Assembly (NCBI RefSeq): GCF_031180975.1 | Contig: NZ_JAPSLI010000002.1 | Span: forward strand, 186,001 to 250,000 | Length of the DNA stretch: 64,000 nt | Direction: 5' to 3' | From: Microbacterium sp. | GTDB lineage: Bacteria > Actinomycetota > Actinomycetes > Actinomycetales > Microbacteriaceae | Shown: piece by piece, positions 8,408-17,222 of the stretch | How the letters are laid out: every line of letters begins with the position of its first letter | Numbering within the stretch: the first letter of the stretch is position 1 | The notes under the pieces: generated by a model | Told to the model about the DNA's origin: nothing | Seen by the model: only the letters and a program-made list of their open reading frames with translations | The model's database searches: none | Made by a program: the position numbers and the translations under genes

Positions 8408-8887
8408 CTACTCCTTGCCGCGGTTGCGCCTGCGCATCTCTCTCGGAGCGCGCCCGCCGAGGAACGAGCGTGCGGGGTCGACGACGAATCCGCGACGCAG
8501 TGCTTCGCGCCCGATCAGCATCCGGAATCCCATCTCGTCGCGGTTGCTGAGGGTGACCTCGGCGAGCACTTCGCGGTCGACGAGCCGGATCATCAACTGC
8601 ACGACGATCCGCTCCTGCGCGTGACCCGACGAGCTGCGCACGGCGCGCCGGTCGTGCACCGGCAGCTCGGCGACGACGGCATCCGCCTGACTGTCCTGCC
8701 ACGGCCGCACCGTGAAGCGCACCCACTGCTCGCCCTCACGTTCGAACTCCTGCAGGTCGTAGGCGTGCAGCGAGGAGGTGCGGGCACCGGTGTCTATCTT
8801 CGCCTTGATCCAGTCGATGCGGAGGTCGGGCAGCGCGACCCACTCACGCCACCCTGTCAGCGTGTTTGAATGAGAGGACCGACCCAC
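8408..8887 (-). CDS. RimB-like retropepsin-type protease (ATP-dependent zinc protease family, DUF785)
   Basis: 159 aa. The N-terminal part has KIDTGARTSSLHA, where Asp-Thr-Gly is the aspartyl-protease-like active site of this retropepsin-fold family. Mid-protein GHAQERIVVQL and late FRMLIGREAL are also typical. In other bacteria the family accompanies RimK, and in Pseudomonas the partner is called RimB, modulating the glutamate tails added by RimK. Here it is divergent from the RimK-type ligase, with only 25 bp between starts, which supports joint function. The GTG start at 8887 has a weak site. Confidence 0.78.
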   Translation of the reverse strand: MGRSSHSNTLTGWREWVALPDLRIDWIKAKIDTGARTSSLHAYDLQEFEREGEQWVRFTVRPWQDSQADAVVAELPVHDRRAVRSSSGHAQERIVVQLMIRLVDREVLAEVTLSNRDEMGFRMLIGREALRRGFVVDPARSFLGGRAPREMRRRNRGKE

Positions 8888-8912
8888 CCCTACATCCTGG
8901 CAGGAAACCTCT

Positions 8913-10100
8913 GTGAAGATCGCCGTCCTCTCACGCGCACCGCAGGCCTACTCGACGCAGCGCCTTCGCGCCGCAGCGCAGCAGCGGGGCCACAACGTGA
9001 AAGTGCTGAACACGCTGCGGTTCGCGATCGACCTGACGGCGGACGCGCCAGACCTGTTCTACCGGGGGCGGCAGCTGAGCGACTACGACGCGATCCTGCC
9101 GCGGATCGGCAACTCGATCACGTACTTCGGCACCGCCGTGGTACGCCAGTTCGAGCAGATGGACGTGTACACGCCGAACACCGCGAACGGCATCACGAGT
9201 GCGCGTGACAAGCTGCGGGCGAACCAGATCCTGTCCCGGCACAACATCGCGATGCCGGCGACCGCGTTCGTGCGCAACCGCGCCGACGTGCGACCCGCGA
9301 TCGAGCGGGTCGGCGGAGCGCCGGTCGTCATCAAGCTGCTGGAGGGCACCCAGGGCATCGGCGTGATCCTCGCGCCGCAGGTGAAGGTCGCCGAGGCGAT
9401 CATCGAGACCTTGCACTCCACCAAGCAGAACGTGCTGATCCAGAAATTCATCGCCGAGAGCCGCGGGCGGGACATCCGCGCGCTCGTGGTCGGCGACCGC
9501 GTCGTCGCCGCCATGCGTCGCGTCGCCGACGGCGACGAGTTCCGCTCCAACGTGCACCGCGGCGGGCGCGTCGAGCCGGTCACCCTCGACCCGGTGTACG
9601 AGCAGACGGCGGTGCGCTCGGCGCAGATCATGGGCTTGCGGGTCGCGGGTGTGGACATGCTGGAGGGCGATGAGGGCCCGCTCGTCATGGAGGTGAACTC
9701 GTCGCCGGGCTTGCAGGGCATCGAGACGGCCACCAAGCTCGACGTCGCCGGCGCGATCATCGACTACATCGCGGGGCAGGTCGCGTTCCCCGAGATCGAC
9801 ATCCGCCAGCGGCTGAGCGTCTCGACCGGGTACGGCGTGGCCGAGCTGCTCGTGCACGCCGGCGCCGAGCAGGTCGGCATGAAGCTGGGCGACCTCGGGC
9901 TCTGGGAGCGCGACGTGACGGTGCTGACGCTGCACCGGGGCGTGAGTGTGATCCCGAACCCGCGCAAGCACGTCGTCCTCGAGGCGGAGGACCGGCTGTT
10001 GTGCTTCGGGAAGCTGGAGGAGATGCGCTCCATGATCCCCGAGCGCCGTCGACGCCGCGCCAAGGTGCGCCGGCTCCCGAAAGAGCCGCTGGGCGAATGA
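8913..10100 (+). CDS. rimK: RimK-type alpha-L-glutamate ligase with C-terminal RCK_C (TrkA-C-like) domain
   Basis: 395 aa, about 95 longer than the E. coli enzyme. Residues 1-290 match RimK: the N-terminal domain has LPRIGNSITYFG, the ATP-grasp domain has VIKLLEGTQGIGV and QKFIAESRGRDIRALVVG, and the metal/ATP end is LVMEVNSSPGLQGIE. RimK adds glutamate residues to the C-terminus of ribosomal protein S6 or to other acceptors. From about residue 305 there is a separate module, GYGVAELLV...GMKLGDLGL...LHRGVSVIPNP...L-A-DRLLCFG, which looks like the RCK_C/TrkA-C ligand-binding fold. The ribosome site AGGAAA precedes GTG 8913. Acceptor protein unknown. Confidence 0.85.
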   Translation: MKIAVLSRAPQAYSTQRLRAAAQQRGHNVKVLNTLRFAIDLTADAPDLFYRGRQLSDYDAILPRIGNSITYFGTAVVRQFEQMDVYTPNTANGITSARDKLRANQILSRHNIAMPATAFVRNRADVRPAIERVGGAPVVIKLLEGTQGIGVILAPQVKVAEAIIETLHSTKQNVLIQKFIAESRGRDIRALVVGDRVVAAMRRVADGDEFRSNVHRGGRVEPVTLDPVYEQTAVRSAQIMGLRVAGVDMLEGDEGPLVMEVNSSPGLQGIETATKLDVAGAIIDYIAGQVAFPEIDIRQRLSVSTGYGVAELLVHAGAEQVGMKLGDLGLWERDVTVLTLHRGVSVIPNPRKHVVLEAEDRLLCFGKLEEMRSMIPERRRRRAKVRRLPKEPLGE

Positions 10101-10102
10101 GA

Positions 10103-10146
10103 AATGAGAGGAGCCGCTCCCGATCGGGGGAGCGGCTCCTCTCATT
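10103..10146. terminator. Bidirectional terminator between rimK and DUF4191 gene
   Basis: Perfect 19-bp stem (10103-10121 with 10128-10146) with a 6-nt loop, immediately after the rimK stop, between convergent genes. Confidence 0.85.
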
Positions 10147-10160
10147 CGTGCAGAGCGTGA

Positions 10161-10871
10161 TCAGCGCGGGCGCTGCGCCCGCACCTTGGTCGGGTCGATC
10201 CCCTTCGGGATCGGCAGCGACGACAGCGACTGCGACACCGACTCCAGGCGGCGGATGACGGCCGCCATCGTCGCCTTGTCGATCGCCTTGGGAAGCTTCT
10301 TGATGGTCTTGGCGAGATCGGCGATCGGCACCTCGTCCTCGCCGTGACCGACGTAGAGCACCGTGACCGGCACGCCGTGCGCGACGCGCTGCGCCTTCAC
10401 GCGCTCCTCGTTCACCAGGCGGGTGAGACGGCCGCGGCTGCCCTCGCCGACGACGACGATGCCGCCGCGACCCACGGCGCGGTACACCGCCTCCTGCGTC
10501 TTCGGGTTGATGCCCACCGGGGTGTCGGCGGCCTGCCAGCTGCGGCCGAGGCTCGTGCTCAGCACGTGGCCCGAGGCGCCGGGCATGCCGTCGATCTTGG
10601 CGTACATCGCCTTGGTGGACAGGCGCGTCATCAGGAACATCGCGCCGAGGATGCCGATCATGAGACCGGTGATGCCCCAGAGGATCAGCGGCAGCACGCC
10701 GGTCTGACCGAGCAGCAGACCGATGATGAGACCGATCAGCACGCCGCCGATGAGAATCGCGATCTGCGCCCAGGGCAGCCAGCTGTACACCTCACGCGTG
10801 AACCGGAACAGCGAACGGATCTGTGAGAAGAAACCCGGACGCTTCTCGGGTTCGGGAGCACGCTTTGCCAT
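10161..10871 (-). CDS. DUF4191 membrane protein
   Basis: 236 aa conserved actinobacterial protein. A cytoplasmic N-terminal stretch is followed by two close transmembrane helices (about residues 35-55 and 62-80: IAILIGGVLIGLIIGLLL and LILWGITGLMIGILGAMF). A soluble C-terminal domain contains AVGRGGIVVVGEG. The function is not established. On the minus strand a TAGGCT hexamer is followed by GGAGGT and the ATG, so promoter, ribosome site and start are compressed into 15 bases. It diverges from the next gene. Confidence 0.85.
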   Translation of the reverse strand: MAKRAPEPEKRPGFFSQIRSLFRFTREVYSWLPWAQIAILIGGVLIGLIIGLLLGQTGVLPLILWGITGLMIGILGAMFLMTRLSTKAMYAKIDGMPGASGHVLSTSLGRSWQAADTPVGINPKTQEAVYRAVGRGGIVVVGEGSRGRLTRLVNEERVKAQRVAHGVPVTVLYVGHGEDEVPIADLAKTIKKLPKAIDKATMAAVIRRLESVSQSLSSLPIPKGIDPTKVRAQRPR

Positions 10872-10877
10872 ACCTCC

Positions 10878-10883
10878 AGCCTA
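10878..10883 (-). promoter_or_regulatory. -10-like hexamer before DUF4191 gene
   Basis: TAGGCT on the minus strand, 6 nt (GGAGGT) before the ATG at 10871; same spacing as the leaderless promoters but with a Shine-Dalgarno inside the gap. Confidence 0.4.
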
Positions 10884-10984
10884 CCGAGTCGCGGGCCTCC
10901 GATCGCCCTGCACATCCGCACGCGGGCGCAGAGTTGTCCCCAACGCTGCCCTCGGCCCGCTCCCTCGTCGCGGGATGCGCTCAG

Positions 10985-12406
10985 ATGGACGACATGGATG
11001 CCAGCACGACACTCGTCCCAGGCGCGCACCGCGCCATCCGCCGGGTGGAGGCGCACGAATCCGCCTTCGCCGGCGCGCTGGTCGTGGCAGGTGAGGCGGT
11101 GCGGGTGCGCGTCGACGCATCGGAGGCGGATGCCGCGCTGTGGCGTTATGCCGGTGCCGAGCACATCGCCGGCGTCCGCGACCTCGTCCGCCGCGTGGAC
11201 GGGCACGACGTGCTGCTGCCGTGGTGCCCGGACCGGGTCGATGCGTTCCTCGGCCGCCGAATCGCAGCGGGGCGCCCGCTCGCGGCGGGCGAGATCGTCA
11301 CCCTGACCGGCAGCATGCTCCGCGCGGTCGAGGAAGCGGGCGACGACCCGCTGACCGGATCCTGGTGGCTGGCCGACGACGCTCGACCACTGTTCGTACC
11401 GGGCGAGGGCGCTGGATGCATCGCAGCGACCCGCGAGGTCGTCGCGCGACTGCGTGAGGAGTGCACGGATCGCGCCATGCAGCGGGTGCTGGGTGAGATC
11501 GAGCGGATGCCGGACGATCCGCGGGTTGTCGCGCGCAGCCTCGCCCGCTGGGAGAGCGAGTTGAGCGAGCTCGCCGCGCCCCGCGCCCTGGAGCGTGAGG
11601 TGTTCGCGCCGGAACGGGTGAGCGACATCCCCGTGCATCGCGCGGTGCTCCCGCAGGACGCCCTCCGGGTCACCGAGCAGCGCACGGGGGCCGCCCGCCG
11701 CGCCCGCCCCTCATCGGCGCCGCTGCCGGCCGCCGCGCGCGTGACGAGCGTCGTCGATCGGTTGCGGGAGCGATGCGACGCGTGGCTCGACGAGGTCCGC
11801 GCACGGATGCTGCGCCGGCTGACGGGCGGCGGACCGCATGCGGGTGGGCCCGGCGAGCCGGCACCGCCCGCGCGTCCACGGCGCGCACGAATGCTCGCCG
11901 TCGGTGGGGCCGCCGCGGGTGCCGTGCTGCTCGGCGGGCTGCTCTGGCCGGTCGGTGGCGAGGACTCAGGGGCGGTCGAGCCCGATGCGACGGAGCGGAT
12001 GCCGTCGGCGGGTGCCCCGGAGAACGCGACGAAGCCCGCGCCCACCACGCCGGGCGGCCCCGACCCGCAGGGCTCCGACGCCGCGGACAGCCCACCGGAG
12101 CCGCAAGACGTCGTCCGCGCCGCCGAACACCTGCTGGTGGAGATCGCCGCCTGCTTGGAAGACGGCGACCGCGCGTGCGCCGGGTCGATCGCGGCGGGCG
12201 CGGCCGATGCGGTCATGGCGCGCCTGACCGGTGCGGATGCCGTGCGCGGGGTCGAGCCGGTGGAGGACTACGGCGACCTCGCGGTGCTCAAGCTGGGTGC
12301 CGCCGGCACGCGCGGCGAGCAGATGCTGGTGCTCGAGCGCCAAGGCGACGGATGGCTGGTCCGCGACGTGTACGACGTCGCGGACCAGCCATCCGGTGAG
12401 GGGTGA
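10985..12406 (+). CDS. Single-pass membrane protein with degenerate protein-kinase-like cytoplasmic part
   Basis: 473 aa. I do not recognise a named family. Residues 1-230 loosely follow a bacterial Ser/Thr kinase layout: LLPWCPDRVDAFLGRR like the hinge, a helix LAAGEIVTLTGSMLRAVEEA, then GSWWLADDARPLFVPGEG where a kinase has its DFG strand. The HRD and DFG motifs and the glycine loop are absent, so it would be a pseudokinase. A linker is followed by one transmembrane helix (about 303-323, AVGGAAAGAVLLGGLLW). A Pro/Gly-rich stretch then leads to an outside domain of about 100 residues ending WLVRDVYDVAD. ATG 10985 is the best start, although an in-frame frame runs further upstream. Kinase relation is inference. 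Confidence 0.6.
   Translation: MDDMDASTTLVPGAHRAIRRVEAHESAFAGALVVAGEAVRVRVDASEADAALWRYAGAEHIAGVRDLVRRVDGHDVLLPWCPDRVDAFLGRRIAAGRPLAAGEIVTLTGSMLRAVEEAGDDPLTGSWWLADDARPLFVPGEGAGCIAATREVVARLREECTDRAMQRVLGEIERMPDDPRVVARSLARWESELSELAAPRALEREVFAPERVSDIPVHRAVLPQDALRVTEQRTGAARRARPSSAPLPAAARVTSVVDRLRERCDAWLDEVRARMLRRLTGGGPHAGGPGEPAPPARPRRARMLAVGGAAAGAVLLGGLLWPVGGEDSGAVEPDATERMPSAGAPENATKPAPTTPGGPDPQGSDAADSPPEPQDVVRAAEHLLVEIAACLEDGDRACAGSIAAGAADAVMARLTGADAVRGVEPVEDYGDLAVLKLGAAGTRGEQMLVLERQGDGWLVRDVYDVADQPSGEG
12351..12393. terminator. Perfect 19-bp hairpin inside the 3' coding end
   Basis: Bases 12351-12369 pair perfectly with 12375-12393 around a 5-nt loop (GTACG). The hairpin lies within the last 20 codons of the membrane protein gene, and only 4 bp separate that gene from the convergent sucB stop. 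It probably serves as terminator for both directions. Confidence 0.65.
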
Positions 12407-12410
12407 GCGG

Positions 12411-14195
12411 TCAGATCCCCAGCTGGGCGGCGAAGTCCGCCGCCTCGAGACGGGCCTTCATGGCGCCGAGGAAGCGCGCGGCGTCGGCGCCGTCGATCGT
12501 GCGGTGGTCGTACGACAGTGCCAGGTAGACGTACGAGCGGATCGCGATCGCGTCCACACCGTCCACCGTGACGACACCCGGACGCTTGAACACCGTGCCG
12601 GTGCCGAGGATCGCCGACTGCGGCAGGAACACCAGCGGGGTGTCGAACAGCGCGCCGCGCGAACCGGTGTTGGTGACGGTGAACGTGCCACCGGCCAGCT
12701 CATCCGGCTTCAGCTTGTTGTCGCGGGTGCGGGTCGCCAGATCGGCGATGTCGTGCGCGAGCTGAGCGAGGTTCTTCGACCCGGCATCGCGGACGACCGG
12801 GGTCAGCAGGCCGCGCTCGGTGTCCACCGCGATCGAGATGTTCTCGGTCTCCGGGTACACGATCTTGTCGCCGTCGACCGTCGAGTTGATGATCGGGAAG
12901 GCCTGCAGCGCCTCCGCGGCGGCGAGGGTGAAGAACGGCAGGAAGGACAGCTTGTTGCCGGTCTTCTGCTGGAACTCGCCCTTCACCTGCTCACGGTAGG
13001 CCGACAGCTTGGTGACGTCCACCTCGACGAACGTCGTCAGCTGAGCGGTCTGCTGCAGCGAGGCGACGGCACGCTCGGCGACGACCTTGCGCAGACGCGA
13101 CATCGACTGGGTGGTGCCGCGTAGCGGGGAGACCTCGAGCGGCTTCGCTGCCGGGGCGGCTGGGGCAGCCGCCGGTGCCTGGCCCTTGGCCTCCGCCGCC
13201 TTCAGCACGTCCTCCTTGCGGATGCGGCCTCCGACGCCGGTGCCCTTGACGGATGCCAGGTCGACGCCCTGCTGGCTGGCCAGGCGGCGCACCAGCGGGG
13301 TGACGTACAGGGTGTCGGAGTCGGAGGTCGGCTCGGCCGGGGCGGCCTGCTGCGGTGCCGCCGACTGGGCGGGGGCCGGTGCCGCGGGGGCAGGAGCTGC
13401 CTGCGGTGCCGGAGCTGCCTGCGGTGCCGGAGCCGGAGCAGCGGGCTGGGCCTCCTGCGGCGTGGGAACCGCGGGCTGGGCGGGGGCCTCCTGAGCCGGG
13501 GCGGCGGGGGCCTCCTGCGGTGCGGGAGCGGGGGCACCCGACCCGATACGCGCCAGGACGGCGCCCACGGCGACGGTCTCGTCCTCGGCCGCCAGGATCT
13601 CCTGCAGAGTGCCGGCGACCGGCGACGGGATCTCGGTGTCGACCTTGTCCGTCGAGATCTCAAGCAGTGCCTCGTCGACGGCGACCTCGTCGCCGACCTG
13701 CTTCAGCCAACGGGTGACCGTACCCTCGGTCACGCTCTCGCCGAGCTCGGGCAGCACGACATCGGTCGCGTCTCCGGACGCCGCGGGCGCCTGCTGAGCC
13801 GGTGCCGCTTCCGCCGGCGCGGCCGCGGGCGCTGCGGCTTGGGGCGCAGCCTCGGGCTGTGCCGCCTGTTCGGGCTGTGCCGCCTGTTCGGGCTGCGCGG
13901 TCTGCTCCGCGGCGGGTGCCGCTGCCGCGGGCGCGTCGCCGCTGCCTCCAGCACCGCTGCCGTCGCCGATGCGCGCGAGGAGCGCACCGACCTCGACGGT
14001 CTCGTCCTCACCGACGAGGATCTCCTCGATCACGCCGCTGACGGGGGAGGGGATCTCGGTGTCGACCTTGTCGGTCGAGATCTCGAGCAGGCCTTCATCC
14101 GCCTGAACGGTGTCGCCGACCTGCTTCAGCCAGCGGGTGACCGTACCCTCTGTGACGCTCTCACCGAGAGCGGGGAGGACCACGGGTGTGCTCAT
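12411..14195 (-). CDS. sucB: 2-oxoacid dehydrogenase E2, dihydrolipoamide acyl(succinyl)transferase with two lipoyl domains
   Basis: 594 aa. Two lipoyl domains (about residues 2-76 and 144-218) each carry the lipoylation site [12 protein letters not shown]. They are joined by Ala/Pro/Gln-rich flexible linkers. A peripheral subunit-binding domain ([16 protein letters not shown]) is followed by the catalytic acyltransferase domain, which ends with the active-site strand [17 protein letters not shown]. In Actinobacteria this annotated succinyltransferase often serves both pyruvate and 2-oxoglutarate dehydrogenase complexes. The start follows AAAGGAG. It lies directly downstream of the E3 gene lpd on the same strand, forming an operon. 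The E1 gene is not in the window. Confidence 0.93.
   Translation of the reverse strand: MSTPVVLPALGESVTEGTVTRWLKQVGDTVQADEGLLEISTDKVDTEIPSPVSGVIEEILVGEDETVEVGALLARIGDGSGAGGSGDAPAAAAPAAEQTAQPEQAAQPEQAAQPEAAPQAAAPAAAPAEAAPAQQAPAASGDATDVVLPELGESVTEGTVTRWLKQVGDEVAVDEALLEISTDKVDTEIPSPVAGTLQEILAAEDETVAVGAVLARIGSGAPAPAPQEAPAAPAQEAPAQPAVPTPQEAQPAAPAPAPQAAPAPQAAPAPAAPAPAQSAAPQQAAPAEPTSDSDTLYVTPLVRRLASQQGVDLASVKGTGVGGRIRKEDVLKAAEAKGQAPAAAPAAPAAKPLEVSPLRGTTQSMSRLRKVVAERAVASLQQTAQLTTFVEVDVTKLSAYREQVKGEFQQKTGNKLSFLPFFTLAAAEALQAFPIINSTVDGDKIVYPETENISIAVDTERGLLTPVVRDAGSKNLAQLAHDIADLATRTRDNKLKPDELAGGTFTVTNTGSRGALFDTPLVFLPQSAILGTGTVFKRPGVVTVDGVDAIAIRSYVYLALSYDHRTIDGADAARFLGAMKARLEAADFAAQLGI
13853..13906 (-). 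repeat. 18-bp tandem repeat in the E2 linker
   Basis: Unit CGGGCTGTGCCGCCTGTT occurs twice exactly (13853-13870, 13871-13888), then once degenerate. It encodes the repeated EQAAQP-type linker between the lipoyl domains. Confidence 0.8.
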
Positions 14196-14260
14196 GACGG
14201 AGTCTCCTTTGAAATCTGTGACGCCTTCAGCTTAGTGACCTGGGCGTCAGTTGTTACGGA

Positions 14261-15634
14261 TCAGAGTGCGTGGAGCGGTTTTCCGGCGAGGGCGAGAAAT
14301 GCCTCGCCGAGCGCCTCACTCTGTGTGGGGTGCGCATGGATGAGCGGGGCCAGGTCCTCGGGGTGCGCCTCCCACGAGACGGCCAGCTGGCCCTCCGTGA
14401 TGAGTTCGCCCACCCGATCACCGAGCAGGTGGACGCCGAGAACGGGTCCGTCCTTCAGCCGAACGACCTTGACGGTGCCGCCCGTGCCGATGATCTCGCT
14501 CTTGCCGTTGCCGGCCAAGTTGTAGTCGTACGCGACGACGGCATCCGCTCCGTGAGCGGCGACCGCCGCCTCCTCGGTGATACCGACCGACGCGACCTCC
14601 GGGCTGCAGTACGTCACCCGTGGGATCTGCGTCTCGGGGAGGGGTGCGACGGTCATGCCGGCGATGCGCTCAGCCACCGCGATTCCCTGCAGGAAGCCGC
14701 GGTGCGCGAGCTGCAGCCCGGGGACGATGTCGCCGACCGCCCACACGCCGGGCACCCCGGTTCGCAACTGCTCGTCGACCACCACGAAACCGCGATCGAG
14801 CCGGACGCCCGCCTCTGCGAAGCCGAGGTCGGCGGTGGCGGGGCCGCGACCGACCGCGACCAGCAGGTAGTCGCCGGTGACGGTGGTGCCGTCCTCGAGT
14901 GTGACGGTCACCTGGTCGGCATCCTGCTCGGCCGCCTGGAACCGGGTGCCGAGGGAGTAGGCGATGCCGCGGCGGCGGAAGGCGCGCTCCAACCCCTTGC
15001 TGAGGGCGATGTCCTCGTTGGGGACGAGGTGCGGCAGCGCCTCGACGATCGTTACCTCGGCGCCGAACGATCGCCACACGCTGGCGAACTCGACGCCGAT
15101 CACGCCTCCGCCCAGGACGATGACGCGCTGTGGCACCTCGTCGAGGGCGAGCGCCTGCTCGCTGGTGATGACGCGTCCGCCGATCTCGAGCCCGGGCAGG
15201 GAGCGGCTGTACGAGCCCGTCGCCAGCACGATGTCGGCCCCGACGTAGCGGTCGTCGCCGACCACGACCGAGCGGTCTGGGTCGAGTCGGCCGGTGCCCT
15301 GCACGACGGTGATGCCGCGTGCCTTGATGAGACCTTCGAGACCCTTGTGCTTCTTGGCGACGATGCCCTCGCGGTACCTGCGCACCCCGGCCGGGTCGAT
15401 CGCCTCGAACGTGGCGGTCACCCCGACGGACGCCGCGTCGCGGACGTGATCGGCGACCTCGGCGGCGTGCAGCAGCGCCTTGGTCGGGATGCAGCCGCGG
15501 TGCAGGCACGTGCCGCCGAGCTTGTCCTTCTCGATCAGCGCGACCTTGCGACCGAGCTCGCTGGCGCGCAGCGCCGCGGCGTAGCCGCCGCTGCCGCCGC
15601 CGAGGATGACGAGGTCGAATTCGTGCGTGGCCAT
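14261..15634 (-). CDS. lpdA: Dihydrolipoyl dehydrogenase (E3)
   Basis: 457 aa flavoprotein that reoxidises dihydrolipoamide of the E2 subunit with NAD+. Seen are the FAD motif ILGGGSGGYAAA, the redox-active disulfide GGTCLHRGCIP, the NAD-binding GGGVIGVEFASVW, and the C-terminal catalytic His-Glu HAHPTQSE. Two adjacent ATGs occur. The second (15634) has AGGAGG at correct spacing, while the first sits only 1 nt from it. The chosen ATG overlaps the pepA stop in a TGATG arrangement, so lpdA is translationally coupled to pepA, with sucB following. Confidence 0.94.
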   Translation of the reverse strand: MATHEFDLVILGGGSGGYAAALRASELGRKVALIEKDKLGGTCLHRGCIPTKALLHAAEVADHVRDAASVGVTATFEAIDPAGVRRYREGIVAKKHKGLEGLIKARGITVVQGTGRLDPDRSVVVGDDRYVGADIVLATGSYSRSLPGLEIGGRVITSEQALALDEVPQRVIVLGGGVIGVEFASVWRSFGAEVTIVEALPHLVPNEDIALSKGLERAFRRRGIAYSLGTRFQAAEQDADQVTVTLEDGTTVTGDYLLVAVGRGPATADLGFAEAGVRLDRGFVVVDEQLRTGVPGVWAVGDIVPGLQLAHRGFLQGIAVAERIAGMTVAPLPETQIPRVTYCSPEVASVGITEEAAVAAHGADAVVAYDYNLAGNGKSEIIGTGGTVKVVRLKDGPVLGVHLLGDRVGELITEGQLAVSWEAHPEDLAPLIHAHPTQSEALGEAFLALAGKPLHAL

Positions 15635-17106
15635 CATGCCTCCTTGACGGACGCCTGCGCGAAGGCGACCAGCGAGCGGACGGTCGCGCCGGTCGGTCCC
15701 TTCTCGGTGAAGCCGTACGGCGAACCGGTGTGTTCCGCCGAACCGGCGATGTCGAGATGCACCCAGGGGATGCGTGGGGCGTCGTCGGCGTCCCCGGCGC
15801 GTCCGACGAAACGCTGCAGGAACAGCCCGGCGAACAGGGAACCGCCGGAACGGTCGCCCATGTTGGCGTTCACCATGTCCGCGATCTGGGAGTCGAGCGA
15901 CTCCTCCATGTACTCGGGGAGCGGCAGCGGCCAGGCCGGTTCGTCCACGCTCGCGGCCGCATCGAGATATTCGCGCACCGCGGCCTCCTCGCCCATCACG
16001 CCGGTGTGCCGCTTGCCGAGCGCGACGAGGATCGCACCGGTCAGCGTGGCGACGTCGATGAGGACGTCGGGCTGTTCCCGGCTGGCGGCGACCAGCCCGT
16101 CCGCAAGCACCAGTCGGCCCTCGGCGTCGGTGTTGAGCACTTCGACGGTCTGGCCATCCAGCATCCGCAGCACGTCACCGGGGCGCGTGGCGCGCCCGGA
16201 TGGCATGTTGTCGGCGATGCACATCCAGGCCGTCACCCGCACCGGCAACTCCAGCGCCGCGATGGCGCGGGTCGCGGCGAGGATGGTCGCCGCGCCGGCC
16301 ATGTCGAACTTCATGCCCACCATGCTCGCGGCGGGCTTGAGCGACAGACCACCCGTGTCGAAGGTGATGCCCTTGCCGACAAAGGCGATGTGACGCCGCG
16401 CGTCGCCCGGGGAATACTCCAGGCGCACCAGACGCGGCGGGCGATCGGAACCGCGCCCGACGCCGAGGATCCCGCCGTAGCCCTGCTCCTCCAGCTGCTT
16501 CTCGTCCAGCACCGTCACGTCCACGGGCAGCTCGGCGACGGCATCCACCGCCGACTGCGCGAGCTCGGCCGGGCTCTGCCATTCCGCCGGGACCGACACC
16601 AGATCCTTCACCAGGGCGACGCCCTCCGCGATCACGCGGGCCCGTGCCAGGTCGTCCTCCGCGACGTCCGCGTGCAGCACGACCGCATCTGCGCGCGAGG
16701 GCTTCTTCTGCGCCTTGTAGTCCTCGAACCGGTACCCGCCGAGCAGCGCGCCCTCCGCCGCGGCGGCGGCGAACTGCTCCAGACCCGGGGCGAGGGAGAG
16801 GGAGACGGTCGGGAAGCCCGTCAGCGTGCGAAGGGCGGTGGCCGCGGCGTCACGCACGGCGGCGGCGTTCGGCTCCTTGCCGACGCTCACCACCGCGAAC
16901 GGCAGGGGCGTCACGGCGGGCACGTGTACGCGGGTGAACGAGGACGCCGCATCGCGGAAGCCCACACCGGACAGTGCCGCGGCGAGGCCCTCGAAACCTT
17001 CCAACGACTCAGGCGCGCTCTCCGGATCGGCGATGACCAGCACGGCCGCGTCTGCGTCGCTTCCGGGGAACGGATCGGTCGTCGTCGAGATCACGGGAAG
17101 GGTCAT
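15634..17106 (-). CDS. pepA: Leucyl aminopeptidase (M17)
   Basis: 490 aa cytosolic metallo-exopeptidase releasing N-terminal amino acids. The C-terminal catalytic domain shows the M17 signature NTDAEGRLVLADGL and metal/catalytic elements GKGITFDTGGLSLKP and MKFDMAGAATI. The N-terminal macrodomain-like part has the usual weak conservation. ATG 17106 with GGGAG upstream is preferred over in-frame ATGs 9 and 21 nt earlier. First gene of the pepA-lpdA-sucB run, an order common in Actinobacteria. Confidence 0.94.
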   Translation of the reverse strand: MTLPVISTTTDPFPGSDADAAVLVIADPESAPESLEGFEGLAAALSGVGFRDAASSFTRVHVPAVTPLPFAVVSVGKEPNAAAVRDAAATALRTLTGFPTVSLSLAPGLEQFAAAAAEGALLGGYRFEDYKAQKKPSRADAVVLHADVAEDDLARARVIAEGVALVKDLVSVPAEWQSPAELAQSAVDAVAELPVDVTVLDEKQLEEQGYGGILGVGRGSDRPPRLVRLEYSPGDARRHIAFVGKGITFDTGGLSLKPAASMVGMKFDMAGAATILAATRAIAALELPVRVTAWMCIADNMPSGRATRPGDVLRMLDGQTVEVLNTDAEGRLVLADGLVAASREQPDVLIDVATLTGAILVALGKRHTGVMGEEAAVREYLDAAASVDEPAWPLPLPEYMEESLDSQIADMVNANMGDRSGGSLFAGLFLQRFVGRAGDADDAPRIPWVHLDIAGSAEHTGSPYGFTEKGPTGATVRSLVAFAQASVKEA

Positions 17107-17210
17107 GGCTCCCATCCTATGGAGCACGCCCGCCCCAGCGCGGGCACGACGTGACTCCGCGTGTTCGCTGTCAGCATGCGGATGACCCGCCAGGCGCGTC
17201 CCGCGGCTCG

Positions 17211-17216
17211 TAGCAT
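17211..17216 (+). promoter_or_regulatory. -10-like hexamer, leaderless promoter of PAC2 gene
   Basis: TAGCAT ends 6 nt before the ATG at 17223, leaving no room for a separate ribosome-binding leader. Confidence 0.5.
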
Positions 17217-17222
17217 GGAGCC

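Noticed and set aside
14270-16393. Plus-strand 707-codon open frame across lpdA and pepA
   Set aside because: Mirror of two well-supported genes; no recognisable domains and no ribosome site.
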